This document shows, one piece after another, positions 1 through 6,718 of a DNA stretch of 9,848 nt (position 1 is the stretch's first letter; each line of letters starts with the position of its first letter). The position numbers and the translations under genes are program-made. The stretch spans positions 1 through 9,848 of the forward strand of contig JAGHBZ010000378.1 in assembly GCA_021160705.1 (NCBI GenBank), read 5' to 3'. Origin of the DNA: Candidatus Sumerlaeota bacterium. Its GTDB lineage: Bacteria; Sumerlaeota; Sumerlaeia; MWCT01; JAGHBZ01. The notes under the pieces were generated by a model that was not told the origin of the DNA, did no database searches, and saw only the letters and a list, made by a program, of their open reading frames with translations.

Positions 1-613
1 TAAGAGACCTACGTTGCGAGATGGGTATTCGCTGGCGTCGCCCATCGGGGAACTCCATATCAAACTCAAGTTTACCAGAAAGCGTATCATAAAGCCGAGC
101 CCAGGCATTGAGTCCATCCACGCAGAGGTCAGCGGCAAGGAGTTCTTTCTCAAGCGTCATAGTGTGGCGCGCCTTCTCACGAAGTCTCTGCAAATAATAG
201 CGCGCACCGTCAAAAGCATCGCGTTCAACAAAAGCGGCGAATACGTCATCAGGTGTCTCTTTTATAGCACGTAGCAATTCCACCTCAAGTTTTGAAAACT
301 CCGCATACATCCGGGTCATTTCGGCTTCTTGTATCCGATAGGCTTCGTTGCGTGCATCCACAGCAGACAGACAACTGACATAAGCACCAAGATGTTCCAG
401 ACGAACCATAATATCTTCGTTCTTCAGAAATATCTCTTCCCATTGCTCAACATTCTTAGAGTTCAGCGGGGGCAAGGTATGGGCTTTTTCGCATAGTGAA
501 GCAATGTCCTGTTCAAGCGTTTGCTTAAACTGGTTCATTTCCGTGCCATTGAATTCTGGAAAAAAACTGCTCAAGTCCCAGTTCATATTGGCTGGCTGAG
601 TCAATCCCTTCAT
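1..613 (-). CDS. pepF: M3-family oligoendopeptidase (PepF-like), N-terminal part, cut by the window edge
   Basis: Reading the minus strand from the ATG at 613 gives 204 open codons to the left edge. The protein starts MKGLTQPANMNWDLSSFFPE, the usual opening of PepF/M3 oligoendopeptidases (a W-D-L-S-x-x-[FY]-P motif near residue 12). Long charged helices follow, then W-A-R-L-Y-D-T-L-S-G-K-L near residues 171-182 and G-R-R-Q-R-I-P-I-S near 191-199, the conserved helix and beta-hairpin at the end of the PepF N-terminal domain. Family members are about 600 residues, so the HExxH zinc site should lie outside the window. The family consists of zinc metallopeptidases, usually cytoplasmic, that cut short peptides. 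The start is set by GAGGAG six bases upstream; an in-frame ATG at 631 is less likely because that ribosome site would then fall inside the gene. It follows the C25 protease gene on the same strand but has its own promoter-like sequence. Family assignment is fairly sure; exact substrate is unknown. Confidence 0.85.
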   Translation of the reverse strand, partial: MKGLTQPANMNWDLSSFFPEFNGTEMNQFKQTLEQDIASLCEKAHTLPPLNSKNVEQWEEIFLKNEDIMVRLEHLGAYVSCLSAVDARNEAYRIQEAEMTRMYAEFSKLEVELLRAIKETPDDVFAAFVERDAFDGARYYLQRLREKARHTMTLEKELLAADLCVDGLNAWARLYDTLSGKLEFDMEFPDGRRQRIPISQRRSL

Positions 614-633
614 ATTTTTCTCCTCTTTCATCG

Positions 634-661
634 TTCGGAATAAGAGATTCGGAATAAGAGA
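634..661. repeat. 14-bp tandem duplication in the pepF-like leader
   Basis: TTCGGAATAAGAGA occurs twice in a row without mismatch at 634-647 and 648-661. On the minus strand it begins just after the proposed -10 element of the pepF-like gene and ends shortly before its ribosome binding site, so it occupies the start of the leader. It may be a replication slip or a doubled binding site. Confidence 0.85.
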
Positions 662-662
662 T

Positions 663-690
663 ATTGTATGCTCTCGGGCTTAATTCGCAA
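663..690 (-). promoter_or_regulatory. Putative sigma-70 promoter of the pepF-like gene
   Basis: On the minus strand TTGCGA (690-685) and TACAAT (668-663) are 16 bases apart, matching the sigma-70 consensus at four and five of six positions. Transcription would start near 656, about 43 bases before the ATG at 613. The -35 element lies within an imperfect inverted repeat, 678-686 with 695-702 (GCTAATTC against GAATTAAGC, one bulged base), which could be an operator or a weak hairpin. No T run follows the hairpin on the minus strand, so it is not a normal terminator for the C25 gene. Confidence 0.35.
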
Positions 691-773
691 GTCTGAATTA
701 GCATAGTGGAAGGAGGCTGAGTGTATTCCATCATCGTTTGAATAGGCACACTCAACTCTGGTAATGGTGTCAA

Positions 774-3700
774 TTAATATAGAATCCAGAAATCTCTGGC
801 TTCTGTCATAAAGGGAGAGCCCTGCGATTTGACCACAATATCATCAAGATAAAATCCTTCTTCAACGGGTTCGTCATCGCTTACAAAACGGAAACGTAGC
901 CTGCAGGTGGTGCCCGGTGGATAAGACGAGAGGTCATATCTTTCCTGAAACCAGCTGCTGAGTAGCCCGGCGGTTAATTTATCATCATCGTCATTTAGAG
1001 CACCGCCACTGCCAATGAAATCCAGCACGTGCCATTCCCCGTCTACCCAGAGCTCCACATAGAGACCATTTGAACCATAGATGGGCAGTTCATACCATCG
1101 CCAGAATGAGAGTTCTGCATTGGGTGGCAATGTGAGTTCTGGCGTCTTGATGGCACAGTTCATATTGTTATCGTAGACAAAGCTTCCCTCGTGCCCACAG
1201 TACCAGCTCCAGCTGCCGGAGTGAGTGCGATGTGTGGATAGATGCCACAGGTTATTTGCGCCCTCCAGAGTCCATTGAGCACTACCGGTTTCCATATCGT
1301 CGCTAAACCCGACGTCGCCTATTCCAAAGAGTAGTATTTGGTCGCTGGAGTTATAGCCACTTCCCTGAATCTGGAGCTGAAGAGCGACGAAATATGCACC
1401 AGTACACGCAGGAGGAATTGAGAGTGTAAATGGTTTAGTGCCTGAGCGTTTTTCTCCAGCGGAAAAATTACCATACTCAACTGTTCCGTCCAGAACCTGG
1501 AGACATTCATTATTGCTGATAATGTGTACCCTTACATTGTTCACATATCCGAGTCCGGAGTTGTATAAGGTCAGTTCTAACAGAATGGTCTCGCCTGGTT
1601 CAGGGATTCCATCACCATCTCCACCAGCAGAATCGTCAATCCTGAACGAGTCAGGCAATATCTGAGCAGATGCCACCACAAAGCCAGGATAATAAATCCA
1701 TTCATTGTGCTCCTGGTCGGTTATAGTAAGTCGGAAGAGATAAACCTCGCCATTTTCAGCGTTAGGACTTACAGGTATATCAAACTTCTGCATCACTTCT
1801 GCACCCGGAACAAGGTCGCCATATATCTGCGCGCCAAAGTTCTGGTACGAAGGCTGGAGAAGCTCAAGCGTTGCGGAAATCCCATTAATTGTCTGAGCGC
1901 TATAATTCTTAAGAGTGATTTCCCACTCTATTGCTTCCCCAGGATTTACCTGCCCATCACCATTCCCCATACTCTTGCCTTTGGAGTCATCGTCTATCGC
2001 TGTATGCGAGATTGCTATGTAACGAGCTGTATCGGTGACTGTAGTTATCCCTTCGTAGGGGAGACAGTTATGTGCTGTGATGGTCACTGCCAGTTGCCCG
2101 ACAGTTTGCGGATTGATAGTAAATGTAATGTGTCCTGTATTATCGGTATAGCCGTAGGCATACACCTCAGTGCCTTTGCTCACACAGACCAATGCTCCTG
2201 AGCTTGGTGTATTATCCTGCATTACCTGAATCGGAAAGGGTATCCCGGCTGTCGGAATCTCCTGAGGATGATGGACAGTAAGGGTATGCGGAGTATCAGT
2301 CCAGATAGGCATTTCCGGGTCGCCAAGCAGATTAATCTCGTACTGATGCCAGCGATAGATGTTCTCCTCGCGAGACCAGGGGATAAAATGCATCTTTTCA
2401 CCGGCGACTACCTCGCCCAGACGATAGATACCATCGCAAAAGAGGGTCTTGTAAAACCAGTGATGGAATCGGTCAGAATGCCCGAACAACGGGTTACCCG
2501 GCGAGAACCAGCCATAACGCGAATTGCCAATGAAGGCAATTCCACCACCTGAGGTGCAGTTAACAAAATGTTCCGCAATACAGTCCCGGTCAATGGCGCC
2601 TGGCCAGCAACCCGTTGAGTAAAGAATTCCATACCGTGTTCCATTGGTCAGACTATCCATATCAGAACGGTAAAGATAGTTTCCACTCCCCCCAACCCGG
2701 AGCTTATAATACCAGGCATGACCCAGATGATTAATAAAATGAAACCCTTGATTTAAAGCGTTTCGCACGGTGGTGGGATTCTCGTTTCCCAACCGCTGGT
2801 ATAACTTAGTGGCAGGCTTAAAATATGCCGGGATGTAGTGAGCATCAATATAATCGGCTGAGATTGAGCTATCCGAGAGAGGAACGTCCTGTTCAATCTC
2901 CGCAGCATACAGTACCTTGAGCAGGTAGTCAGCAGGAGGATTCTTTTCATAGGTAAGCACCTTATTAACAAACGTCTGGACTTCATTAATTGTATCTACC
3001 GGTGCACGCCCGATAAACACATCCGGGTAAAGGTCAATCTGGTCTTCCACCTCGCCGAATATGTTATCTCCGTCCGCATCAAATGAACCATCAAGGTCTG
3101 CATAGTAAAGGTCACAGCGAATATCGTCTCTATCAGCGCCTTTGCCTGATTCCATTGCAAAGGCTATACGGTCGGGTACGACATTCGTATCTCCGCCTAA
3201 CAGGACGTATTCTGTTCCCCAGCTTGCCACTGTATCCTTAATACAATTGCGAATCTTCTCAGCAAGGTCACGTCCTGGATAATTTGTCTGTATCCACTCA
3301 GTCGTGACAATGGTGGCAGGCACTCCTTTTTTGGTTTTCCACTCCACAAGTGGCTGAAATGCACCCGCAAAGGACGCGGAGGTGATAATTACATATCTAT
3401 ACTCACCTGGTTGGAGCTCAGAGCTTTTTATGTTCATTTTTTTCTTTTGCCAATCCTTGCCAGCCACAACAGGCTGAACAACTGCAGGATTCAATACTCG
3501 TTTTCTCAGTAGCGCTTGTGCTGAATTAAGCCGACTGATATTCAGTTGTGCGCTTTTCTGGAGTTCGCCACCCTGATAACTCACCCGCAGACGAATATGA
3601 GTGTATAAAACAACCTTTCCATCAGAAGGTGAATACTGCACAGGATAAATCAGAAGATTTACTACCTCCTGTCCCATCACATTCCCGCGCCCGGTAACCT

Positions 3701-4112
3701 GAAAAAGCCGATTCGGGAAATATCCTTTTGCCTGATAAATGTCCGGGCAAGGTGGCGTGAATGCAACTCTGGTATTCGCATACTCGCTTAAGGGGATGGA
3801 TTCCTGCACTGGCAGGATACGGTAGTTTCCTCGCAGAGGTTTACGAGTTGCCTTCAGCACCTCAATGCCTTCAAACGTAGCACCCTGGGGGAGCGCTACT
3901 GACCCGACAAATACCGGTATCTGTGGCTCGCCGGCTCTATTCCAGAATTCACATCCTTTTAGTCTGAGCAGGTCATAGCCATTTTGTTTTGTAATTGTGA
4001 GTCCATTGCGTGGGAAAGAAAAGCTTACCTCAAGTGTTCCCGGCTCCCCATAGCCCCAGCACGGGATTATAAGGCTCAGAACCAGTAACATTAAAAAGAT
4101 TGTTTTTCTCAT
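774..4112 (-). CDS. Secreted gingipain-like cysteine protease (peptidase family C25) with Ig/CARDB-like repeats and MAM-like tail
   Basis: A 1112-residue protein exported by an N-terminal signal peptide (MRKT, then the hydrophobic run FLMLLVLSLIIPC). The Cys is preceded by Pro, so it is not a good lipobox. Residues about 24-200 resemble the gingipain propeptide. Residues about 237-609 are the C25 catalytic domain: Y-V-I-I-T-S, V-L-L-G-G-D near 303, a calcium-site-like D-L-D-G-S-F-D-A-D-G-D near 339, D-V-F-I-G-R-A-P near 364, catalytic His465 in N-H-L-G-H, and catalytic Cys502 in S-T-G-C-W-P-G. The 37-residue His-Cys gap is close to the 33 of RgpB (His211, Cys244). An Ig-like domain follows (about 610-690). 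Two CARDB-like domains are each introduced by an acidic, probably Ca-binding, G-D-G-x-x-x-P-G-E motif near 717 and 831. A MAM/immune-inhibitor-A-like domain (about 937-1097) closes the protein. No type IX sorting or other anchoring domain is visible. I chose the ATG at 4112: an upstream ATG at 4175 would put 21 extra residues before the signal peptide and overlap the promoter. Cleavage specificity cannot be read. Confidence 0.92.
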   Translation of the reverse strand: MRKTIFLMLLVLSLIIPCWGYGEPGTLEVSFSFPRNGLTITKQNGYDLLRLKGCEFWNRAGEPQIPVFVGSVALPQGATFEGIEVLKATRKPLRGNYRILPVQESIPLSEYANTRVAFTPPCPDIYQAKGYFPNRLFQVTGRGNVMGQEVVNLLIYPVQYSPSDGKVVLYTHIRLRVSYQGGELQKSAQLNISRLNSAQALLRKRVLNPAVVQPVVAGKDWQKKKMNIKSSELQPGEYRYVIITSASFAGAFQPLVEWKTKKGVPATIVTTEWIQTNYPGRDLAEKIRNCIKDTVASWGTEYVLLGGDTNVVPDRIAFAMESGKGADRDDIRCDLYYADLDGSFDADGDNIFGEVEDQIDLYPDVFIGRAPVDTINEVQTFVNKVLTYEKNPPADYLLKVLYAAEIEQDVPLSDSSISADYIDAHYIPAYFKPATKLYQRLGNENPTTVRNALNQGFHFINHLGHAWYYKLRVGGSGNYLYRSDMDSLTNGTRYGILYSTGCWPGAIDRDCIAEHFVNCTSGGGIAFIGNSRYGWFSPGNPLFGHSDRFHHWFYKTLFCDGIYRLGEVVAGEKMHFIPWSREENIYRWHQYEINLLGDPEMPIWTDTPHTLTVHHPQEIPTAGIPFPIQVMQDNTPSSGALVCVSKGTEVYAYGYTDNTGHITFTINPQTVGQLAVTITAHNCLPYEGITTVTDTARYIAISHTAIDDDSKGKSMGNGDGQVNPGEAIEWEITLKNYSAQTINGISATLELLQPSYQNFGAQIYGDLVPGAEVMQKFDIPVSPNAENGEVYLFRLTITDQEHNEWIYYPGFVVASAQILPDSFRIDDSAGGDGDGIPEPGETILLELTLYNSGLGYVNNVRVHIISNNECLQVLDGTVEYGNFSAGEKRSGTKPFTLSIPPACTGAYFVALQLQIQGSGYNSSDQILLFGIGDVGFSDDMETGSAQWTLEGANNLWHLSTHRTHSGSWSWYCGHEGSFVYDNNMNCAIKTPELTLPPNAELSFWRWYELPIYGSNGLYVELWVDGEWHVLDFIGSGGALNDDDDKLTAGLLSSWFQERYDLSSYPPGTTCRLRFRFVSDDEPVEEGFYLDDIVVKSQGSPFMTEARDFWILY

Positions 4113-4145
4113 CCTCGATACTCTTTTTGTTAGCTTAATGAAAGC

Positions 4146-4175
4146 AGTATAATTGGTTCTCCAGGCAATAGGCAA
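4146..4175 (-). promoter_or_regulatory. Putative sigma-70 promoter of the C25 protease gene
   Basis: On the minus strand TTGCCT (4175-4170) and TATACT (4151-4146) are 18 bases apart, matching the consensus at four and five of six positions. The predicted start, near 4139, leaves a leader of about 27 bases before the ATG at 4112. This supports 4112 over 4175 as the start codon. The ribosome site is weak: AAGAG about eight bases before the ATG, with GAGG directly against it. Confidence 0.4.
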
Positions 4176-4530
4176 GTAAAACTGAATGGGGTATATTCGT
4201 GCGTGGAGTAAATTTAGAATGATTATGTCTTGGTCGGAATCGGAGATTCCCGCCTCGGGAGTTAAAGCAAATTAAGCCAGGAGTGAAGCAGGAAAAGACA
4301 AAATAATGCTTGAACCATTACCAGATAAAAATGTAGGATGAGAACCAAATCCACGGGAGGAGGCTATAGTGTTGATTATCCTGTGCTTGTGGGATACCCC
4401 TGAGAATTAAAACAACACTTTATAAGAAGAAATGCGTAAGAAATGCAGGATTAATTATAACTGTCCTTATATTAATACTTATGCGCCATAGAGAAATTTG
4501 ATAAACAGATAAACTTGTGGTGTCAACCTG
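4176..4530. other. Divergent intergenic region with no recognised gene
   Basis: This stretch separates the minus-strand protease from the plus-strand sigma factor. No open frame in it is long enough to call. It holds a GC-rich hairpin at 4246-4263 (ATTCCCG, loop CCT, CGGGAGT, seven pairs including one G-T) with no T run on either strand, so it is not a terminator. It also holds a strong Shine-Dalgarno-like stretch, GGGAGGAGG at 4355-4363, before a 13-codon frame that is listed separately. The 3' part is AT-rich and leads into the sigma factor promoter. No tRNA or known riboswitch was recognised. Confidence 0.6.
4369..4410 (+). CDS. Possible 13-codon leader peptide
   Basis: GGGAGGAGG at 4355-4363 is the strongest Shine-Dalgarno-like sequence in the window. 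Five bases later, GTG at 4369 opens a frame of 13 codons (M-L-I-I-L-C-L-W-D-T-P-E-N) ending in TAA. The peptide is hydrophobic in its first half and matches nothing I know. It lies about 250 bases before the sigma factor, upstream of the promoter proposed for that gene, so a leader role would need a second promoter further up. A competing 21-codon ATG frame at 4338-4403 passes through the same GGAGGAGG as Gly codons, so the purine run could be chance. Confidence 0.2.
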   Translation: MLIILCLWDTPEN

Positions 4531-4561
4531 TTGGCATTTTTGGGAGTCTAATTATTATAAT
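4531..4561 (+). promoter_or_regulatory. Putative promoter of the sigma / anti-sigma pair, with palindrome on the -10 element
   Basis: TTGGCA at 4531-4536 (five of six consensus bases) is followed after 16 bases by TATTAT (4553-4558) or after 19 bases by a perfect TATAAT (4556-4561). The -10 region lies inside a perfect 14-bp palindrome, ATTATTATAATAAT, at 4551-4564. Transcription would begin near 4566-4568, so coding must start downstream of there. This rules out the longest open frame, which would begin at 4515. The promoter looks like a housekeeping type, not the GAAC/GTC type usual for ECF autoregulation. Confidence 0.45.
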
Positions 4562-4661
4562 AATAGTCGAGTTGCCTAAAGATATGAAGGAAGAGTTATT
4601 TGTATCAGGCGCAATAGGAGGGAGTATATCCCGGGCGAATGTGTGCTATGCTGAGGGGAAT

Positions 4662-5261
4662 GTGGACAAACGCCGAATACGTGAGCTGGTAGCTCAGATA
4701 ACCGCAGGCAACATAGAATTGTTCGAGATAATTGTTGAACGCTATCAGGGAGAGATTTACAAGATAGCCTGGAGGCTAACACAAAATTACGACGATGCAA
4801 GCGACGTAGTGCAGGAGACCTTTTTGAGGATGTATCGTGCGTTGCGTTCCTGGACTGGAAAAGCAGAGTTCTCGACCTGGGTATATCGAATTGCAGTGAA
4901 CACTGCACTCGATTATCTCCGACGACAGGCAAAACATTACCGAAGGCGTGTCTATATTGACGAGGCTGCAGAAGAGTCTCTCGAGTACCGACAACGCCTG
5001 GAGGGCATTGAGTATAACGTACCCCGGACCGAGGCTCAAAGCAACCAACACAGAGAACTTATCCATAAGCTGTTGCTCAGGCTATCTCCTATGCAACGCA
5101 AATGTTTTCTTCTGCATTATTATCAGGAGTTAAGTATACAGGAGGTAAGCGAAATAGTGCGTTGTAGTGTCGGGTCGGTAAAACGACACATTTTCAGGGC
5201 AAAGAAGCGTTTAAAAAAATTACTTAAGGAAATAGAACTATGGAACGCAAAAAACACATAA
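4662..5261 (+). CDS. RNA polymerase ECF-type sigma factor
   Basis: A 199-residue sigma-70-family factor with only regions 2 and 4, as in ECF (group 4) sigma factors; it would direct core polymerase to a small set of promoters. Region 2 spans about residues 21-90: F-E-x-I-V-E-R-Y, the core-binding D-D-A-S-D-V-V-Q-E-T-F-L-R-M-Y, and the -10-reading F-S-T-W-V-Y-R-I-A-V-N-T-A-L-D. Region 4 spans about 134-189: L-S-P-M-Q-R-K-C-F, L-S-I-Q-E-V-S-E-I, and the recognition helix S-V-G-S-V-K-R-H-I-F-R-A-K. The linker is basic, then acidic. I prefer the GTG at 4662 because GAGG lies five bases before it and the resulting length is normal for ECF factors. An in-frame ATG at 4584 would add 26 residues unlike the family and has no ribosome site. 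The 3' end overlaps the next gene by 22 bases, typical of a sigma and its regulator being translated together. The family call is firm; the target genes are unknown. Confidence 0.92.
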   Translation: MDKRRIRELVAQITAGNIELFEIIVERYQGEIYKIAWRLTQNYDDASDVVQETFLRMYRALRSWTGKAEFSTWVYRIAVNTALDYLRRQAKHYRRRVYIDEAAEESLEYRQRLEGIEYNVPRTEAQSNQHRELIHKLLLRLSPMQRKCFLLHYYQELSIQEVSEIVRCSVGSVKRHIFRAKKRLKKLLKEIELWNAKNT

Positions 5262-5716
5262 TTTCAAAAGATAAAGAAAAAGGCGAGGTTCTCCTACGAA
5301 GGGATAAGAGTGTCTTTGAGAAAGTAGAGAGGATACTTGTACCGAAAGAAGTACCAGAACCTACATTGGCTCAACAGCAGGAGCTCGTAAAAAGAGTAAT
5401 GACCAGGGTGAAAAAGGCGAGAGAACAGAAGCAGAACCTTAGTGGGATATTAACTACATTGCGAGACATTGTCACCTGTACCGATTCCTTTTTAATTCGT
5501 GCATCCAGTTATGCTCTGGCGACCATAATATTACTTGCAATTGCAGGCGGGATTCTGCTGTTGGTCTGGTCTGTAACGTCCAGTACTTTAACGGCGTTCT
5601 CACAGGTCCCTGCGTCCAGGATACTGATTTCAAAGGTCGTCTCTAAGAGCGTGATGGGAAAAATGCTCTACAAAAGGTCAATGGAAGATTTTATCCTTTC
5701 TCACACCACCATTTGA
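5240..5716 (+). CDS. Single-pass membrane protein, probable anti-sigma factor without the zinc motif
   Basis: A 158-residue protein that I do not recognise by family. Residues 1-88 are highly charged and predicted helical, rich in Lys, Arg and Glu, with P-E-P-T-L-x-x-x-x-E-L-V-K-R-V-M-T-R-V near 39-57, a pattern resembling the sigma-binding ends of many uncharacterised anti-sigma factors. One strong membrane segment covers about 89-113. A short basic tail of about 45 residues follows. The His-xxx-Cys-xx-Cys motif of zinc-type anti-sigma factors is absent. The anti-sigma role is inferred from the 22-base overlap with the sigma gene, the single membrane span and the cytoplasmic N-terminal half. 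AAGGA lies 11 bases before the ATG at 5240, inside the sigma gene, and translational coupling is likely. It could instead be an unrelated small membrane protein that happens to follow the sigma gene. Confidence 0.75.
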   Translation: MERKKHIISKDKEKGEVLLRRDKSVFEKVERILVPKEVPEPTLAQQQELVKRVMTRVKKAREQKQNLSGILTTLRDIVTCTDSFLIRASSYALATIILLAIAGGILLLVWSVTSSTLTAFSQVPASRILISKVVSKSVMGKMLYKRSMEDFILSHTTI

Positions 5717-5747
5717 CATCTACACTCAAGCCTTGTTAGGCTAATAT
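5713..5747 (+). promoter_or_regulatory. Weak promoter-like sequence before the ABC ATPase gene
   Basis: A perfect TTGACA at 5713-5718 overlaps the stop codon of the preceding gene, but its best-placed -10 (TAGGCT, 18 bases on) is poor. The better -10, TAATAT at 5742-5747, is 17 bases from TCTACA (5719-5724). A small stem, AGCCT/AGGCT with a four-base loop (5729-5742), sits in the same place and has no adjoining T run. The ATPase may be read from here or by continuation from the sigma operon, as the gap is only 84 bases. Confidence 0.25.
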
Positions 5748-5800
5748 CCTGTGATAATTTTTGTGTCTCATTTTGCCGTGAAATAACTCAGGAGTAGTGG

Positions 5801-6514
5801 GTGGATGAACTATTACATAATGATAAGCCTTTGATAAAGACAGAACGTCTCAATAAGACGTACCAGATTGGTCCTATAAAAGTACCTGCACTGAGGGGCG
5901 TGGATATTGAAATAAAGAGCGGCGAATTTATAGCGATAATGGGACCCAGTGGTTCAGGGAAATCTACATTGATGCATATACTTGGAATGCTTGACCGCCC
6001 AAGCTCAGGGCACTATTATTTTAAGAGCCGAAAAATAGATGAGCTAAACGATACAGAACTCTCCGCTACACGAAATCGAGAGATTGGATTTGTCTTTCAA
6101 TTTTTTAATCTCTTACCCCACCTGACGATTCTGCAGAATGTAGAGTTGCCTCTTGCTTACGGCGGAGTAGTTGCCAGAAGACGAAGAGAACGAGCAAGAG
6201 CTGCCCTGGAGAAAGTAGGACTTGCCGGGAGAATGAACCATTTGCCGACAGAAATTTCAGGTGGTGAACGACAGCGAGCTGCAATTGCCCGTGCACTGGT
6301 CACTGAACCATCGGTGATTATGGCGGACGAACCCACAGGTAACCTTGACACTCGCACAGGCAAGGAGATACTGAATTTATTTAAAGAAATTAATCAACGA
6401 GGAACCACAATTATTCTGGTCACTCACGAAGAAGAGATTGCCCGGTTTTCGCAGCGCATAATTTTTCTTCGTGACGGCGAAATTATAAAAATTGTACCCA
6501 CCAATGAACTCTAA
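5801..6514 (+). CDS. ABC transporter ATP-binding protein, LolD/MacB/FtsE class
   Basis: A 237-residue nucleotide-binding subunit that hydrolyses ATP at the inner face of the membrane to power a permease. All the working motifs are intact: Walker [10 protein letters not shown] (48-56), Q-loop Gln100 in V-F-Q-F-F-N-L-L, signature I-S-G-G-E-R-Q (152-158), Walker B S-V-I-M-A-D-E (171-177), D-loop N-L-D-T (181-184) and switch His209. The wording around them ([33 protein letters not shown]) is that of the LolD/MacB/FtsE group, whose permeases are four-helix FtsX-like proteins. No such permease follows here; the next gene encodes a many-helix ABC-2-like protein. The start is GTG at 5801 with AGGAG six bases upstream. 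The C-terminus is short, with no extra domain. Family and activity are firm; the substrate and the partner are not. Confidence 0.95.
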   Translation: MDELLHNDKPLIKTERLNKTYQIGPIKVPALRGVDIEIKSGEFIAIMGPSGSGKSTLMHILGMLDRPSSGHYYFKSRKIDELNDTELSATRNREIGFVFQFFNLLPHLTILQNVELPLAYGGVVARRRRERARAALEKVGLAGRMNHLPTEISGGERQRAAIARALVTEPSVIMADEPTGNLDTRTGKEILNLFKEINQRGTTIILVTHEEEIARFSQRIIFLRDGEIIKIVPTNEL

Positions 6515-6531
6515 CTTCCGAATTCTCCTTG

Positions 6532-6693
6532 ATGGCAAGAGATAATCCTGCCGGGAGCCGAAAAAATTCTTTACGCCTGAATAAAGTCCTTAGCCAACTA
6601 TACAGCCTTGCCAAAAAAGATATTATAAATATTATAAATAATCTTGTGTTCCTTAAGCACTCGTTCTGCGCAAAATACGTAAAAATGGTTTGA
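6532..6693 (+). CDS. Possible 53-residue small protein between ATPase and permease genes
   Basis: An ATG at 6532, 17 bases after the ATPase stop, opens 53 codons ending with TGA at 6691-6693. The product is basic (M-A-R-D-N-P-A-G-S-R-K-N-S) with a weakly hydrophobic middle (I-I-N-I-I-N-N-L-V-F-L) and no known motif. No ribosome site is visible. Its A-K-K-D-I-I-N-I-I-N-N stretch loosely recalls A-K-T-K-Y-R-I-I-N-N near the start of the permease that follows, so it could be a decayed copy of such an N-terminus, but the likeness is short and may be chance. A spurious frame is the likeliest reading. Confidence 0.2.
   Translation: MARDNPAGSRKNSLRLNKVLSQLYSLAKKDIINIINNLVFLKHSFCAKYVKMV
6622..6639. 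repeat. 9-bp tandem repeat, AT-rich
   Basis: ATTATAAAT occurs twice in direct succession (6622-6630, 6631-6639), followed by AAT. It lies in the gap between the ATPase and permease genes, within the 53-codon frame, about 50 bases before the proposed permease promoter. It might be an AT-rich upstream element or simple slippage. Confidence 0.7.
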
Positions 6694-6718
6694 AATCAGT
6701 GTAGACAACCTCTATGGT
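6690..6718 (+). promoter_or_regulatory. Putative promoter of the permease gene
   Basis: TTGAAA at 6690-6695 (five of six) and TATGGT at 6713-6718 (four of six) are separated by the ideal 17 bases. A second -10-like hexamer, TACAAT at 6728-6733, lies just downstream but has no well-spaced -35. Transcription would start near 6725, leaving a leader of about 43 bases. The permease could thus be expressed separately from the ATPase. Confidence 0.3.

Noticed and set aside
525..773. 82-codon minus-strand frame directly after the protease stop
   Set aside because: It is in frame with the protease and begins with TTG, lacks a ribosome site, resembles no known domain, and overlaps the well-supported start of the pepF-like gene in another frame.
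1707..2201. 164-codon plus-strand frame
   Set aside because: It lies antisense within the protease gene, has no motif, and the protease frame there is supported by domain content.
4113..4175. Longer protease start at 4175
   Set aside because: It would add 21 residues before an otherwise normal signal peptide and would overlap the promoter-like elements at 4146-4175.
4246..4263. GC-rich hairpin as a terminator
   Set aside because: It is seven pairs with a three-base loop but no T run on either strand, and it lies upstream of both flanking genes.
4515..4661. Longer sigma factor starts at 4515 and 4584
   Set aside because: 4515 lies upstream of the proposed transcription start. 4584 has no ribosome site and adds 26 residues unlike the family, though it cannot be fully excluded.
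4576..5066. Minus-strand frames of 118 and 96 codons under the sigma gene
   Set aside because: Both are antisense to conserved sigma regions 2 and 4 and show no motif.
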